A stretch of 64,000 bases of DNA from an uncultured Pelagibacteraceae bacterium (GCA_902604575.1 CACKZH010000002.1:17320-81319), one strand, 5' to 3'. Numbered from the stretch's first letter, positions 39,221 to 48,328 are shown. Numbers and translations: made by a program. Notes: a model not told the origin generated them from the sequence alone.

Positions 39221-39924
39221 TGATTAATAAAAATTTTTTCTTTAAAGGATATAGATCTATATTTACACATGATAGTCCAGCTATTGCTCTTACTTTTTGC
39301 TTTATAGCAATAGGAGCTCTCTTTAAAAATTTAGGCTTTAATATTCAGGAAAGTATTTTTTCAACTGTTTTGACTTATGCTTTACCGGGCTCACTAGTAA
39401 TGGCTGAGTCCATGTTAATTGGAGCATCTTTGTTAAATATTTTTTTGGCGGTTTGGTTTGTTAACGCAAGACTTTACCCTATGGCTGTATCCTTATTCCC
39501 GTTAATGATGCACAAAAGTCAACCTAAGTGGAAATATTACTTTTCTTGTCATTTCATTGCTGTTTCTGCTTGGCTAATCATGAAAAGCAATTACAAAAAA
39601 ATTCCAAAAGAATACAGAATTGATTATTGGATTGGTATTGGAAGTGCAACTGTAAGTGTATCGGTTATCGGAACATTTATAGGTTTCTCTTTTTCAGAAT
39701 ATTTGAATAAAGATATGATGATGGGATTAGCGATTCTTAATCCAGTTTATTTTTTATGCATGATGGTTGGGGCATCTAAAACTATACCGGTAACTCTATC
39801 AGTTTTGCTTGGAACTATATTGGGACCAATTATTTATTTATTCTCACCAGAGTGGTCAATTTTGTTAGCAGGTGTAATTGGTGGAACCATAGCTTATCTA
39901 GTAGGAGAGCACAGTGTCAGCTAA
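39220..39924 (+). CDS. azlC: AzlC-family permease
   Basis: 234 residues, several membrane helices. ALPGSLVMAESMLIGASLLN and FVNARLYPMAVSLFPLM are family segments. AzlC with AzlD forms an exporter for branched-chain amino acids in Bacillus. Here the pair is fused by 1-11 nt overlaps to the end of a Liv-type import operon, so import and export of the same class of solute may be co-ordinated. Confidence 0.88.
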   Translation: MINKNFFFKGYRSIFTHDSPAIALTFCFIAIGALFKNLGFNIQESIFSTVLTYALPGSLVMAESMLIGASLLNIFLAVWFVNARLYPMAVSLFPLMMHKSQPKWKYYFSCHFIAVSAWLIMKSNYKKIPKEYRIDYWIGIGSATVSVSVIGTFIGFSFSEYLNKDMMMGLAILNPVYFLCMMVGASKTIPVTLSVLLGTILGPIIYLFSPEWSILLAGVIGGTIAYLVGEHSVS

Positions 39925-40237
39925 TATTGTTTATGCAATTCTAGTTACGTCTCTGGCAACATTTTTGTCTAGATTTTTAGGTGCTCTGACTTCTCAAGGT
40001 ATTAAGGAAACATCGAAACTTTTTAAGTGGTTTAATTGTTTAGCTTATGCAACTTTAGCAGCATTAATTGCAAGAACCATAATTTTTCCTGCTGGCGTGT
40101 TAATAGAAGCCAGTTATTACAGTAGATCGATTGTTGTATTTTTGTCCTTGTTTGTTTTTTTTATTTCTAAGAAAAACTTTGTTTATCCTACAATTTTCTC
40201 AGCTGTTTGTATGGCAATAATTAACAATTATATCTGA
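39914..40237 (+). CDS. azlD: AzlD-family small permease subunit
   Basis: 107 residues from GTG 39914, overlapping azlC by 11 nt. Four short hydrophobic helices; TSLATFLSRFLGAL and FNCLAYATLAALIARTI fit AzlD. Partner of AzlC. Last gene of the run that begins at 35756. Confidence 0.85.
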   Translation: MSANIVYAILVTSLATFLSRFLGALTSQGIKETSKLFKWFNCLAYATLAALIARTIIFPAGVLIEASYYSRSIVVFLSLFVFFISKKNFVYPTIFSAVCMAIINNYI

Positions 40238-40242
40238 TTAAA

Positions 40243-40271
40243 TTGATTTATAAAATAAGGTAAAATAAAAT
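40243..40271 (+). promoter_or_regulatory. Putative csiD promoter (leaderless)
   Basis: TTGATT (40243-40248), 17-bp spacer, TAAAAT (40266-40271), only 5 nt before the ATG at 40277. Another case in this window where transcription would start at the initiation codon. Confidence 0.4.
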
Positions 40272-40276
40272 TTAGA

Positions 40277-41188
40277 ATGCAAAAAATTACAGGCATAGAC
40301 ATTCAAAAACACGATAAATCAAATAGGATTATAAACATTAGTTTAGAAAATGATATAATAGATAAATTAATTTTCCCTTTTAATAAATTTGATTTAACAG
40401 CATTAGAGCTAAAACCATTTACAAGATTTACTTTAGCAAAAAGTTTAGATGATTTAACAAATAATAAATTAAGTGAATTAATGAATTCTATCATTAGAGA
40501 TAGATCAACTGGCTGTTTTATAATAGGACCAAAAAATATAAATGCAAAAATAAATGATACCTTTTTAGTTAAATTATCAACTGCAATAGCTCATCTAATT
40601 GGCATACCAAATCATGATGCAATGGCAGGAAAATATTATGCTCGTTTCCATGTAAAACACGAGGATACTAGCGACTCTTATTTAAGGAAGGCTTATAGGA
40701 ATATGGATCTTCATACAGATGGGACATATGTGAAAGATGAAACAGATTGGTTAATTATGACAAAAATTGATGAACAAAATGTTGAAGGTGGTGAAACAGC
40801 CATGTTACACCTTGATGACTGGGAACATTGTGATGATTTATACAATGATCCAGTTGGGAGGCAAAATTTTGTTTGGGGGTCACCAAAAAGTAAAAATATT
40901 GATTATAAGGTTGAACATCCTGTATTTTCTTCAGATGAAAAAGGTAGACCAACAATCTCTTACATAGATCAATTTCCTGAACCACAAAATATGAAACAAG
41001 GAAATTTTTTACAAAGATTATCTGATGGATTAGAAGAAAGTAAAAATAAAATAATTACGAAATTACCTGTAGGTTGTTCTGTGATTGCAAATAATTATTT
41101 CTGGCTTCATGGAAGAAAACCCTTCAAAGAAAACAAGGAATTAAGCAGAGAATTACTAAGAATTAGAGGTTCTTTTTTTGTTAATTAA
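40277..41188 (+). CDS. glaH: Glutarate 2-hydroxylase (CsiD/GlaH family)
   Basis: 303 residues, slightly shorter than the E. coli protein. 2-Oxoglutarate/Fe(II) dioxygenase that hydroxylates glutarate to L-2-hydroxyglutarate in lysine/glutarate breakdown. Ligands are His146 and Asp148 in LHTDGTYVKDETD and distal His278 in WLHGRKPF. LHLDDWEH, GRPTISYIDQF and RELLRIRG match CsiD strongly. The usual partner LhgO (2-hydroxyglutarate oxidase) and GabD/GabT are not in the window. It lies between an AzlCD pair and a ProC-like gene. Confidence 0.9.
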   Translation: MQKITGIDIQKHDKSNRIINISLENDIIDKLIFPFNKFDLTALELKPFTRFTLAKSLDDLTNNKLSELMNSIIRDRSTGCFIIGPKNINAKINDTFLVKLSTAIAHLIGIPNHDAMAGKYYARFHVKHEDTSDSYLRKAYRNMDLHTDGTYVKDETDWLIMTKIDEQNVEGGETAMLHLDDWEHCDDLYNDPVGRQNFVWGSPKSKNIDYKVEHPVFSSDEKGRPTISYIDQFPEPQNMKQGNFLQRLSDGLEESKNKIITKLPVGCSVIANNYFWLHGRKPFKENKELSRELLRIRGSFFVN

Positions 41189-41220
41189 TTCAACATAATC
41201 AATATAAAGTATCCAAAATT

Positions 41221-41988
41221 ATGAATTTAGGTTTTATTGGTACTGGAAAAATTGCAGCCTCAGTGATTACTGGAATATGTAAATCAAAAATTTCTTATAA
41301 AAAAATAATTATTTCACCAAGAAATAAAAAAATAGCTCTTGGGCTAAAAAGAAAGTTTAAAAAAATAGTTATTGCTAAGGATAATCAGCAAATTATAGAT
41401 CAGTCTAATTGGGTATTTTTATCTGTGACGCCAACTGTTGGTGAAAAAATTATAAAAGATTTAAAATTTAAATCTAAACAAACCATTGTTAGCTTTATCT
41501 CGACTATAACTTTGTCACAATTAAAAAAAGCAATTAAAGTAAAAGCAAAAATTGTAAGAGCAATACCTCTACCTCCAATTTCATTAAAAAAAGGTCCAGT
41601 ACCTATTTGCCCTCCCAATCCAAAAGTAAAAGCATTTTTCAATAATTTGGGAACAACAGTAGAAATTAAAAATGAAAAATCTTCTATTAATTTTTGGTCA
41701 ACTTCAGGAATGATGGCACCTTTTTATGAGATGTTGAGAATGATGACGGATTGGTTAGTAAAAAGAGGAGTAAAAAGAAACAATGCTCAAAAATATATTA
41801 CTTCTTTATTTTTAGCTTTATCTGAAGATGCAGTAGTAAATTCAAAAGAAAATTTAAAAAATTTAGTTAAAGAATCTCAAACACCAAAAGGATTGAACGA
41901 GCAAGGAGTAAAAGAATTAACTAAGGCTGGATTTTATAAATCTCTTGAAAAAACTTTAAATAGCATTCACAGAAGACTAAACAAATAA
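41221..41988 (+). CDS. Pyrroline-5-carboxylate reductase-like oxidoreductase
   Basis: 255 residues. N-terminal NADP motif GFIGTGKIAASVITGICKS, VFLSVTPTVGEKIIKDL, and VRAIPLPPISLKKGPVPICP place it in the ProC superfamily, but the C-terminal half lacks the canonical ProC ending (usual GGMT...SPGGTT), reading TPKGLNEQGVKELTKAGF instead. It is therefore probably a paralogue with another imine or oxo substrate. It sits 5 nt before the second Liv-type operon and likely belongs to it. Confidence 0.7.
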   Translation: MNLGFIGTGKIAASVITGICKSKISYKKIIISPRNKKIALGLKRKFKKIVIAKDNQQIIDQSNWVFLSVTPTVGEKIIKDLKFKSKQTIVSFISTITLSQLKKAIKVKAKIVRAIPLPPISLKKGPVPICPPNPKVKAFFNNLGTTVEIKNEKSSINFWSTSGMMAPFYEMLRMMTDWLVKRGVKRNNAQKYITSLFLALSEDAVVNSKENLKNLVKESQTPKGLNEQGVKELTKAGFYKSLEKTLNSIHRRLNK

Positions 41989-41993
41989 ATTAA

Positions 41994-42782
41994 ATGTCTG
42001 AGAATATTTTAGAGATTAATAATTTAAGCAAATATTTTGGTGGATTAGCTGCTGTTTCTGATTGTTCAATTAAAGTAAAAAGAGGAACAATAACTGGTAT
42101 AATTGGACCTAATGGATCTGGTAAAACAACTTTATTTAATTTAATTGCTGGAAACTTAAAATCATCAGGTGGAAATGTATTTTTTGATGAGGAAAACATT
42201 ACAGACGTTCCATCATATGAGTTATTTTCTAAAGGACTGCTAAGAACATTTCAAATAGCGCATGAGTTTTCAAATTTATCTGTTTTAGAAAATTTAATGA
42301 TGGTGCCTGGAAATCAATCTGGAGAAAAAATAATGACTGCATTATTTAAGCCAGGTTTAGTTGCACAAGAAGAAGCTGTAGTTAAAGAAAAAGCGAAAGA
42401 AGTTGTTGAATTTTTAAATCTAGGGCACTTATCAAATGAGCTTGCTGGTAATCTTTCAGGCGGACAAAAGAAATTATTAGAGCTTGGAAGAACGATGATG
42501 GTTGATGCAAAATTAGTATTATTAGATGAAGTAGGAGCAGGAGTTAATAGAACTTTATTAAAAGATCTTGGAACTGCAATAGAAAAGTTAAATAAAGAGA
42601 AAGGTTATACTTTTTGTATGATCGAGCATGATATGGATTTCATTGGAAGGTTGTGTGATCCAGTAATTGTAATGGCTGAGGGATCAGTTTTGTTTGAAGG
42701 AAGTGTTGAAGAAGCAAAAAAAGATGAAAAAGTTATCGAAAGTTATCTTGGTAGAGGATCAAAATTAAAGGATACAAATTAA
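41994..42782 (+). CDS. livG: Liv-type ABC transporter ATPase (LivG-like, second system)
   Basis: 262 residues. Walker A GPNGSGKTT (about 37-45), LLRTFQIAHEFSNLSVLENL, signature LSGGQKKLLELG, Walker B LVLLDEVGAGVN where Glu is followed by Val rather than Pro. First gene of a second importer ordered G-F-H-M, unlike the H-M-G-F order of the system at 35756. Overlaps the next gene by 1 nt. Confidence 0.92.
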   Translation: MSENILEINNLSKYFGGLAAVSDCSIKVKRGTITGIIGPNGSGKTTLFNLIAGNLKSSGGNVFFDEENITDVPSYELFSKGLLRTFQIAHEFSNLSVLENLMMVPGNQSGEKIMTALFKPGLVAQEEAVVKEKAKEVVEFLNLGHLSNELAGNLSGGQKKLLELGRTMMVDAKLVLLDEVGAGVNRTLLKDLGTAIEKLNKEKGYTFCMIEHDMDFIGRLCDPVIVMAEGSVLFEGSVEEAKKDEKVIESYLGRGSKLKDTN

Positions 42783-43489
42783 TGGCATATTTTGAGGGAA
42801 TAGAAATGACAGGTGGATATGGTAATGGTCCTGATATTATTAGTTCGTGTTCAGTAAATGTTAATAAAGGTGAAATAGTCTCTATTCTAGGCCCTAATGG
42901 TGCTGGCAAATCAACTGCTATGAAAGCAATGTTGGGCTTGCTCAATTTAAAATCTGGATCAGTAAAGATCGATGGCAAAGATATTTCAAAATTATCTCCT
43001 CAAGATAGAGTTAAACAAGGTATTTCTTTTGTCCCACAGACCAAAAACGTTTTTGCAGGAATGACTGTTGAAGAAAACTTAGAAATGGGTGCATTTCTTG
43101 TTGAGAATGAAATCAAAAATATAATTGAGGAAATTTACGAATTGTTTCCAATTTTAAGAGAGAAAAGAAATCAGATGGTTGGTGAGCTTTCTGGAGGTCA
43201 AAGACAGCAAGTAGCTCTAGGTCGAGCTTTAATGATTAAGCCTACAGTTTTAATGTTAGACGAGCCAACTGCAGGCGTATCACCAATTGTGATGGACGAA
43301 TTATTTGATCATATTGTCAAAGTTAAAAGAACAAATGTTGCTATCTTAATGGTAGAGCAAAATGCAAAACAAGCCTTAAGTATTTCAGATAGAGGCTACG
43401 TATTGGTTACTGGAGAAAATCGTTATTCAGGAACTGGAAAAGAATTATTAGACGATCCAAGAGTAAGAAGCTCTTTTTTGGGAGGGTAA
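42782..43489 (+). CDS. livF: Liv-type ABC transporter ATPase (LivF-like, second system)
   Basis: 235 residues. Walker A GPNGAGKST, FVPQTKNVFAGMTVEENLEM, signature LSGGQRQQVALG and Walker B LMLDEPTAGVSP. No N-terminal extension, unlike the LivF-like protein at 38435. One nt separates it from the permease gene. Confidence 0.93.
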   Translation: MAYFEGIEMTGGYGNGPDIISSCSVNVNKGEIVSILGPNGAGKSTAMKAMLGLLNLKSGSVKIDGKDISKLSPQDRVKQGISFVPQTKNVFAGMTVEENLEMGAFLVENEIKNIIEEIYELFPILREKRNQMVGELSGGQRQQVALGRALMIKPTVLMLDEPTAGVSPIVMDELFDHIVKVKRTNVAILMVEQNAKQALSISDRGYVLVTGENRYSGTGKELLDDPRVRSSFLGG

Positions 43490-43490
43490 T

Positions 43491-44501
43491 ATGGATTTTG
43501 TAAATGCTATAATTCTTTTATTAAATTATATTTTTATTCCTGCATTAACTTATGGATCTCAGTTAGCACTGGGCGCAATATTTGTAACACTTATCTATGG
43601 AATTTTACGATTTGCAAACTTTGCAACTGGTGACATGATGTCTTTTGGAACCATGATTACAATTTTGTTTACATGGTATTTTCAATCATTAGGTGTCTCT
43701 TTGGGTGTTTTACCTACTGCTTTAATAGCTATCCCATTTGGAATTATTTTCATGATTCTTTACATGCTTTTAATAGATAAATTTGTCTTCAAATATTATA
43801 GACACCAGAAAAGCCCTCCAGTTCAGTTTGCAATGGTAAGTATTGGAGTAATGTTTGTAACTCAAGCTGTAGTAAGAATAATAATTGGACCTGCTGATAG
43901 AAGATTTTTTGATGGTGAAAAATTCATTATTAAAGCACGTGAATTTAAGGAGATGACAGGACTAAATGAAGGCCTTGCAATAAAATCAACTCAAGTCTTA
44001 ACAATATTTGTTACAATAGTTTTGGTTTCTTTATTATTTTGGTTTCTAAATAAAACTAAAACCGGTAAAAGTATGAAAGCTTATTCTGATAATGAAGATC
44101 TTGCTTTGCTATCAGGTATTGATCCAAAAAAAATAGTTTTAGTTACGTGGGTTATTGCTGGAATTTTAGCTACAATAGGTGGTGCTTTATATGGCTTAGA
44201 TAAAAGTTTTAAACCATTTACCTACTTTAATAATATGCTTCCTATTTTCGCTGCTGCAATAGTTGGAGGAATTGGAAATCCGTTTGGAGCTTTTTTAGGT
44301 GGATATGTAATTGCTTTTTCAGAAATTTTATTAACTTATGCCTATAAGAAATTTTTTATGTATGTTTTACCAGAAAGTATGGAGCCAGATAGTTTAGTTC
44401 AACTTCTGTCTACAGATTATAAATTTGCTGTATCATTCTCCATACTTGTAATAGTTTTAATATATCGGCCGTCAGGAATATTTAAGGGGAAAGTACTGTG
44501 A
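43491..44501 (+). CDS. livH: Liv-type ABC transporter permease (LivH-like, second system)
   Basis: 336 residues, about eight helices. FVTLIYGILRFANFATGDMM and the coupling loop SMKAYSDNEDLALLSGIDPK (about 194-213) fit LivH. A longer segment near the C-terminus (KKFFMYVLPESMEPDSLVQ) is extra relative to short LivH proteins. Overlaps the LivM-like gene by 4 nt. Confidence 0.9.
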   Translation: MDFVNAIILLLNYIFIPALTYGSQLALGAIFVTLIYGILRFANFATGDMMSFGTMITILFTWYFQSLGVSLGVLPTALIAIPFGIIFMILYMLLIDKFVFKYYRHQKSPPVQFAMVSIGVMFVTQAVVRIIIGPADRRFFDGEKFIIKAREFKEMTGLNEGLAIKSTQVLTIFVTIVLVSLLFWFLNKTKTGKSMKAYSDNEDLALLSGIDPKKIVLVTWVIAGILATIGGALYGLDKSFKPFTYFNNMLPIFAAAIVGGIGNPFGAFLGGYVIAFSEILLTYAYKKFFMYVLPESMEPDSLVQLLSTDYKFAVSFSILVIVLIYRPSGIFKGKVL

Positions 44502-45868
44502 GAAAAAATCTTAATGTAATTGCAGCTTATAGTATCATGATGGTGCTTATTTTGATGGTGGGGATATTTCAGTCTTGGAATATTGCATTATCAATATTTA
44601 ATCTTTGTTTGATATCTGCTGTTATGACGATGGGTGCAAATATTCAATGGGGTTATGCAGGTTTAATTAATTTTGGAATTATGGGCTATACAGCTTTAGG
44701 TGGTTTAGCTGCAGTATTGATATCTGTCGACCCTGTTCAAGAAGCTTGGAGGGCTGGTGGTTTCGATATTTTAATGTCGTTATGGCTTATAGTAGTAATG
44801 GTATTAGTTGTAAGGTTTATTTTAAAAAGATTTGAAAAATCAAAAATAAGAACATACAGCATAGCTGCAATAATAATTTCAGGTATCTTGCTTATTAGGT
44901 TCTCTGCAGAACCAGGTATTGAGGCTATAGAAGCAGTCGATCCAGCTAAAACAGGTTTCCTAGGAGGATTTGGATTACCAATTATATTTTCTTGGATAGT
45001 AGGAGCTCTTTTTGCCGGTGGTTTAGCTTTTATAATTGGAAAAGTTGCTCTCGGTCTTAGGGCGGACTATTTAGCTATAGCCACTCTTCTTATTTCTGAA
45101 ATTGTTATTGCGATCATTAAACATGAAGATTGGCTTACAAGAGGTGTAAAGAATGTTATTGGTTTAAAAAGACCTGCGCCTTATGAAGTAGATCTCCAAA
45201 CAACAGATTGGTTTATAAATTTAGTAGAAAAGTTTCATTCAGGAAAATTAAATTTAATTGAAAATTTAGCTGATCGACAAGCTGCTTTAAATCAGCTTGT
45301 AATCGAAGGTTCATCAGTATTTGTAAAGTTATGTTACTCTGGATTATTCCTGGTAGTTGTAATTATTCTTTTAATTTTAACTCAAAAAGCACTTTATTCT
45401 CCATGGGGAAGAATGATGAGGGCAATAAGAGATAATGAGGAAGCTGCAAATGCAATGGGTAAAAATGTTGTTAAACAACATTTATTAATTTTTATTCTAG
45501 GTTCAGCTATTGTTGGAATTGCTGGAGCAATGTTGGTTACTCAAGATGGTTTGTTTACTCCAGGAAGTTATAGACCAATGAGATATACTTTTTTGATTTG
45601 GGTGATGGTAATTGTCGGGGGAAGTGGAAATAATTTTGGAGCAATTTTAGGAGGATTTGTTGTTTGGTTCTTATGGATTGAAGCTGCACCAATATCATTA
45701 TTTTTAATAAATTTTTTCACTGCTGGAATACCTGAAACAAATGCACTTAAAGCTCACTTAATAGAAAGTGTTCCTTATTTTAGATTTTTAATGATGGGAT
45801 TAGGGTTGTTATTAATTATGAGGTATCGACCTAAAGGTATACTTCCTGAAAAAATAGAAATAAAGTAA
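44498..45868 (+). CDS. livM: Liv-type ABC transporter permease (LivM-like, second system)
   Basis: 456 residues from GTG 44498, about 100 longer than the LivM-like protein at 36649. Core segments NIQWGYAGLINFGIMGYTAL and MMRAIRDNEEAANAMGKNVV are canonical. The extra length is an inserted loop (about 210-265, LKRPAPYEVDLQTTDWFINL and following) between membrane helices and additional helices near 90-150. This suggests a transporter subtype with a distinct ligand. Confidence 0.9.
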   Translation: MRKNLNVIAAYSIMMVLILMVGIFQSWNIALSIFNLCLISAVMTMGANIQWGYAGLINFGIMGYTALGGLAAVLISVDPVQEAWRAGGFDILMSLWLIVVMVLVVRFILKRFEKSKIRTYSIAAIIISGILLIRFSAEPGIEAIEAVDPAKTGFLGGFGLPIIFSWIVGALFAGGLAFIIGKVALGLRADYLAIATLLISEIVIAIIKHEDWLTRGVKNVIGLKRPAPYEVDLQTTDWFINLVEKFHSGKLNLIENLADRQAALNQLVIEGSSVFVKLCYSGLFLVVVIILLILTQKALYSPWGRMMRAIRDNEEAANAMGKNVVKQHLLIFILGSAIVGIAGAMLVTQDGLFTPGSYRPMRYTFLIWVMVIVGGSGNNFGAILGGFVVWFLWIEAAPISLFLINFFTAGIPETNALKAHLIESVPYFRFLMMGLGLLLIMRYRPKGILPEKIEIK

Positions 45869-45873
45869 ACCAA

Positions 45874-45945
45874 ATGAAATATATTATATTAGGTGCTGCT
45901 GCTGCTTGGGCTTTATATATGGCTGATAAGTATTTATTCTTTTGA
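45874..45945 (+). CDS. 23-residue membrane micro-protein coupled to MFS gene
   Basis: ATG AAA TAT ATT ... TTT TGA encodes a 23-residue peptide that starts MKYIILGAAAAWALYMADKY. It starts 5 nt after the livM-like stop, ends TGATG with the ATG of the MFS gene sharing the A of the stop, and forms one hydrophobic helix. The spacing on both sides is exactly that of a real operon gene. Too short for routine gene calling. Function unknown: it may be a transporter subunit or only a translational coupler. Confidence 0.55.
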   Translation: MKYIILGAAAAWALYMADKYLFF

Positions 45946-47114
45946 TGAATAAAAATCTCTTGTTACTTATATTAAGCCAGGTTTTTGCTTTCACGGCTGC
46001 TCCTGTCACAGTATTTTTAAGCGGTATAATTGGTTCTGAATTTAGTCCAACAAAATCTTTAGCAACTCTTCCAATGGCTCTATCAGTTGTTGGAATTGCA
46101 TTGTTTGCTTTATTTGCTGCAAAGATAATGAGTATAATCGGTCGAAAATTTGGATTTATTTATGCATCAATGGGAACAAGTCTAGCGTCTCTTTTAACAG
46201 CATACTCAATAATAGCTGAGAGCTTTCTTTTATATAATCTAGGATGTTTTTTAATTGGTGGAGGTATAGCTTTCAGTCACCAATATCGTTTTGCAGCAGT
46301 CGAAGTTGTGGACAAGGATTATGCACCTAAAGCAATTTCTATAATATTATTAGCAGGAATAGGCTCAGCATTTATTGGTCCAAATATTGCAAATATTTCT
46401 AAAGGATTTATTTCGGATCATATGTATGCTGGTTCTTATTTTGCACTTGCTATATTATCTATTTCATCAACAATATTTTTATTTTTTTTTCAGGAACCAA
46501 AAAAATCATCAATTAATCAATATAAAATGGGAAGAAGTTTTTTTGAACTTATTTCGCAACCAAGATTTCTGCAGGCACTCGTAGCTTCTGCTTTTGCCTA
46601 TGCCGTAATGACTTTTTTAATGACAGCCACTCCTATAAGTATGCATTTGATGGAGAAAATAAGTTTATCTAAAACAGGTTTTATTATTCAGCTTCACATA
46701 GCAGCCATGTTTTTACCTTCGCTGGTTACTGGAAATTTAATTAAAAAGTTTGGTCATAGCAAAATTATGTATATAGGAGTATTATTGTTTTTAGTTACAA
46801 TTATTACTAGTTTATTTGAACAAAATTTTACTAATTACTTGATTGCTCTTATTTTTTTGGGCCTAGGGTGGAATTTTTTATTCATTTCAGGAACCAGTTT
46901 ACTTGTTTTGTGTTACAGAGAAGAAGAAAAATTTAGAGCTCAAGGTTATAACGATTTAATAGTTTATAGTATACAAGCAGTGGCTAGTTTATCTGCCGGA
47001 GTATTTCTTAACCTTACTAGTTGGAAAACCATGAATTTAATTTGTCTAATTTTTTTAATTATAATAACTCTTTCTACTATAAGAGCTGATTTAAAAAAAA
47101 ACCCCAGCAATTAA
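45945..47114 (+). CDS. MFS transporter
   Basis: 389 residues from ATG 45945, which overlaps the stop of the micro-ORF (a TTG one codon earlier is less likely). Twelve hydrophobic helices; the loop 2-3 motif region reads KIMSIIGRKFGFIYAS and fits the MFS G-x-x-x-D/R-x-G-R pattern loosely. Substrate unknown. It is the last gene of the second Liv-type operon, and its stop codon lies in the loop of the bidirectional terminator. Confidence 0.85.
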   Translation: MNKNLLLLILSQVFAFTAAPVTVFLSGIIGSEFSPTKSLATLPMALSVVGIALFALFAAKIMSIIGRKFGFIYASMGTSLASLLTAYSIIAESFLLYNLGCFLIGGGIAFSHQYRFAAVEVVDKDYAPKAISIILLAGIGSAFIGPNIANISKGFISDHMYAGSYFALAILSISSTIFLFFFQEPKKSSINQYKMGRSFFELISQPRFLQALVASAFAYAVMTFLMTATPISMHLMEKISLSKTGFIIQLHIAAMFLPSLVTGNLIKKFGHSKIMYIGVLLFLVTIITSLFEQNFTNYLIALIFLGLGWNFLFISGTSLLVLCYREEEKFRAQGYNDLIVYSIQAVASLSAGVFLNLTSWKTMNLICLIFLIIITLSTIRADLKKNPSN

Positions 47115-47131
47115 ATTACTGGGGTTTTTTT
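47095..47131. terminator. Bidirectional intrinsic terminator
   Basis: AAAAAAACCCCAG (47095-47107) pairs with CTGGGGTTTTTTT (47119-47131) around an 11-nt loop. The T-run serves the MFS operon on the plus strand, and the A-run, read as T on the minus strand, serves the convergent binding-protein gene. The MFS stop codon lies in the loop. Confidence 0.9.
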
Positions 47132-47146
47132 AATTAAGATAAAAAA

Positions 47147-48328
47147 TTATCTTTGTTTTTTAGTTTTGAATTTTCCGCCTTTAATTTCTTGTTCTAAGAA
47201 AGAACCTTCAGCTTCACCAACTTCAGTAAAAGTAACTCCAGTAGCACCTTCGTAATTTATCTTTTTACCTTTTGCTAATAAATCTAAACCTTTCTTAAGT
47301 TCACCTGGGTAAATCTTTTTTCCAGGAGCGTTAGCAACATCCATTACATTTTTTGCAATAGATGCTCTGTCAGCAGAGTTACCTGCTTGCATTGCAAGAA
47401 TGATTAAAGCAGCTGCATCGTAAGACTCAGCTGTGTATGGACCAGATGCTTCTACACCACCAGCTTTTGCAACTTCAGCAAATATACCCGCACCTTTGCC
47501 CGTAGAACCCGGCATTGATCCAAATGATTTGCTTAAATCTTTACCAAAAGCATCAACTAAAGATTGACCGATCATACCATCTGATAAAACAAATTTATCA
47601 AATGCACCAGAGTCTAAAGAAGCTTGAATGATTCCTTTTCCTCCTTGGTCAAGATAACCAATAACAGCTACAGCATCACCACCAGCAGATGCAAGAGTTG
47701 CAACTTCGGATGAGTAATCTGCTTTTCCATCTTCGTGAGCAGTTACAGTTGTAACTTTAATACCATGAGCTTCAACTGCCGCCTTATATACATCAGCTAA
47801 ACCTTTACCATAGTCATTGTTAGTATAAGTGATTGCAACACTTTTTACTTTTCTATCTTTAGTTATGTCAGCTAAAATTTGACCACCTCTAGCATCTGAT
47901 GGAGCAGTTCTAAAGAAGTACCCTTTATCATCTAGAGTTGTTAATCCTGGAGAAGTTGCAGAAGGTGAAATCATAACTACACCATTTGGTACAGCAACGT
48001 TTGTTGCAATTGCACCAGTTACACCTGAACAGTCTGCTCCCATGATTGCAGCCACACCACCTGATATTAAACCTTCAGCTGCTGCTGTCGCTGCTGCTGA
48101 GTCAACACAAGTTGAGTCTGCTCTCATTACTTCAATTTTTTTTCCACCTAATAGTGAACCTGAGTCAGAAGCTTCTTTAAATGCAAGCTCTGCAGATGCA
48201 GCCATAGCTGGAGTTAGAGATTCAATAGGACCAGTGAATCCTAAAATAATCCCCATTTTAATATCTGCCATTACTTTTGTTCCAAAAATAGAAATAAACA
48301 TAAAAGCAGCGATAAATAGTTTTCTCAT
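47147..48328 (-). CDS. Liv-type ABC transporter substrate-binding protein (second system)
   Basis: 393 residues from ATG at 48328, chosen because GAGGAAG lies just upstream; the open frame extends 8 codons further without such a site. Signal peptide about 1-21 (LFIAAFMFISIFGTKVMA). Mature start DIKMGIILGFTGPIESLTPA, Peripla_BP_6 family. It converges on the second Liv operon, which otherwise has no binding protein, so it is the probable partner although transcribed separately. Its Ser-rich CVDSAAATAAAEGL pocket region differs from the first system's protein. Confidence 0.88.
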   Translation of the reverse strand: MRKLFIAAFMFISIFGTKVMADIKMGIILGFTGPIESLTPAMAASAELAFKEASDSGSLLGGKKIEVMRADSTCVDSAAATAAAEGLISGGVAAIMGADCSGVTGAIATNVAVPNGVVMISPSATSPGLTTLDDKGYFFRTAPSDARGGQILADITKDRKVKSVAITYTNNDYGKGLADVYKAAVEAHGIKVTTVTAHEDGKADYSSEVATLASAGGDAVAVIGYLDQGGKGIIQASLDSGAFDKFVLSDGMIGQSLVDAFGKDLSKSFGSMPGSTGKGAGIFAEVAKAGGVEASGPYTAESYDAAALIILAMQAGNSADRASIAKNVMDVANAPGKKIYPGELKKGLDLLAKGKKINYEGATGVTFTEVGEAEGSFLEQEIKGGKFKTKKQR

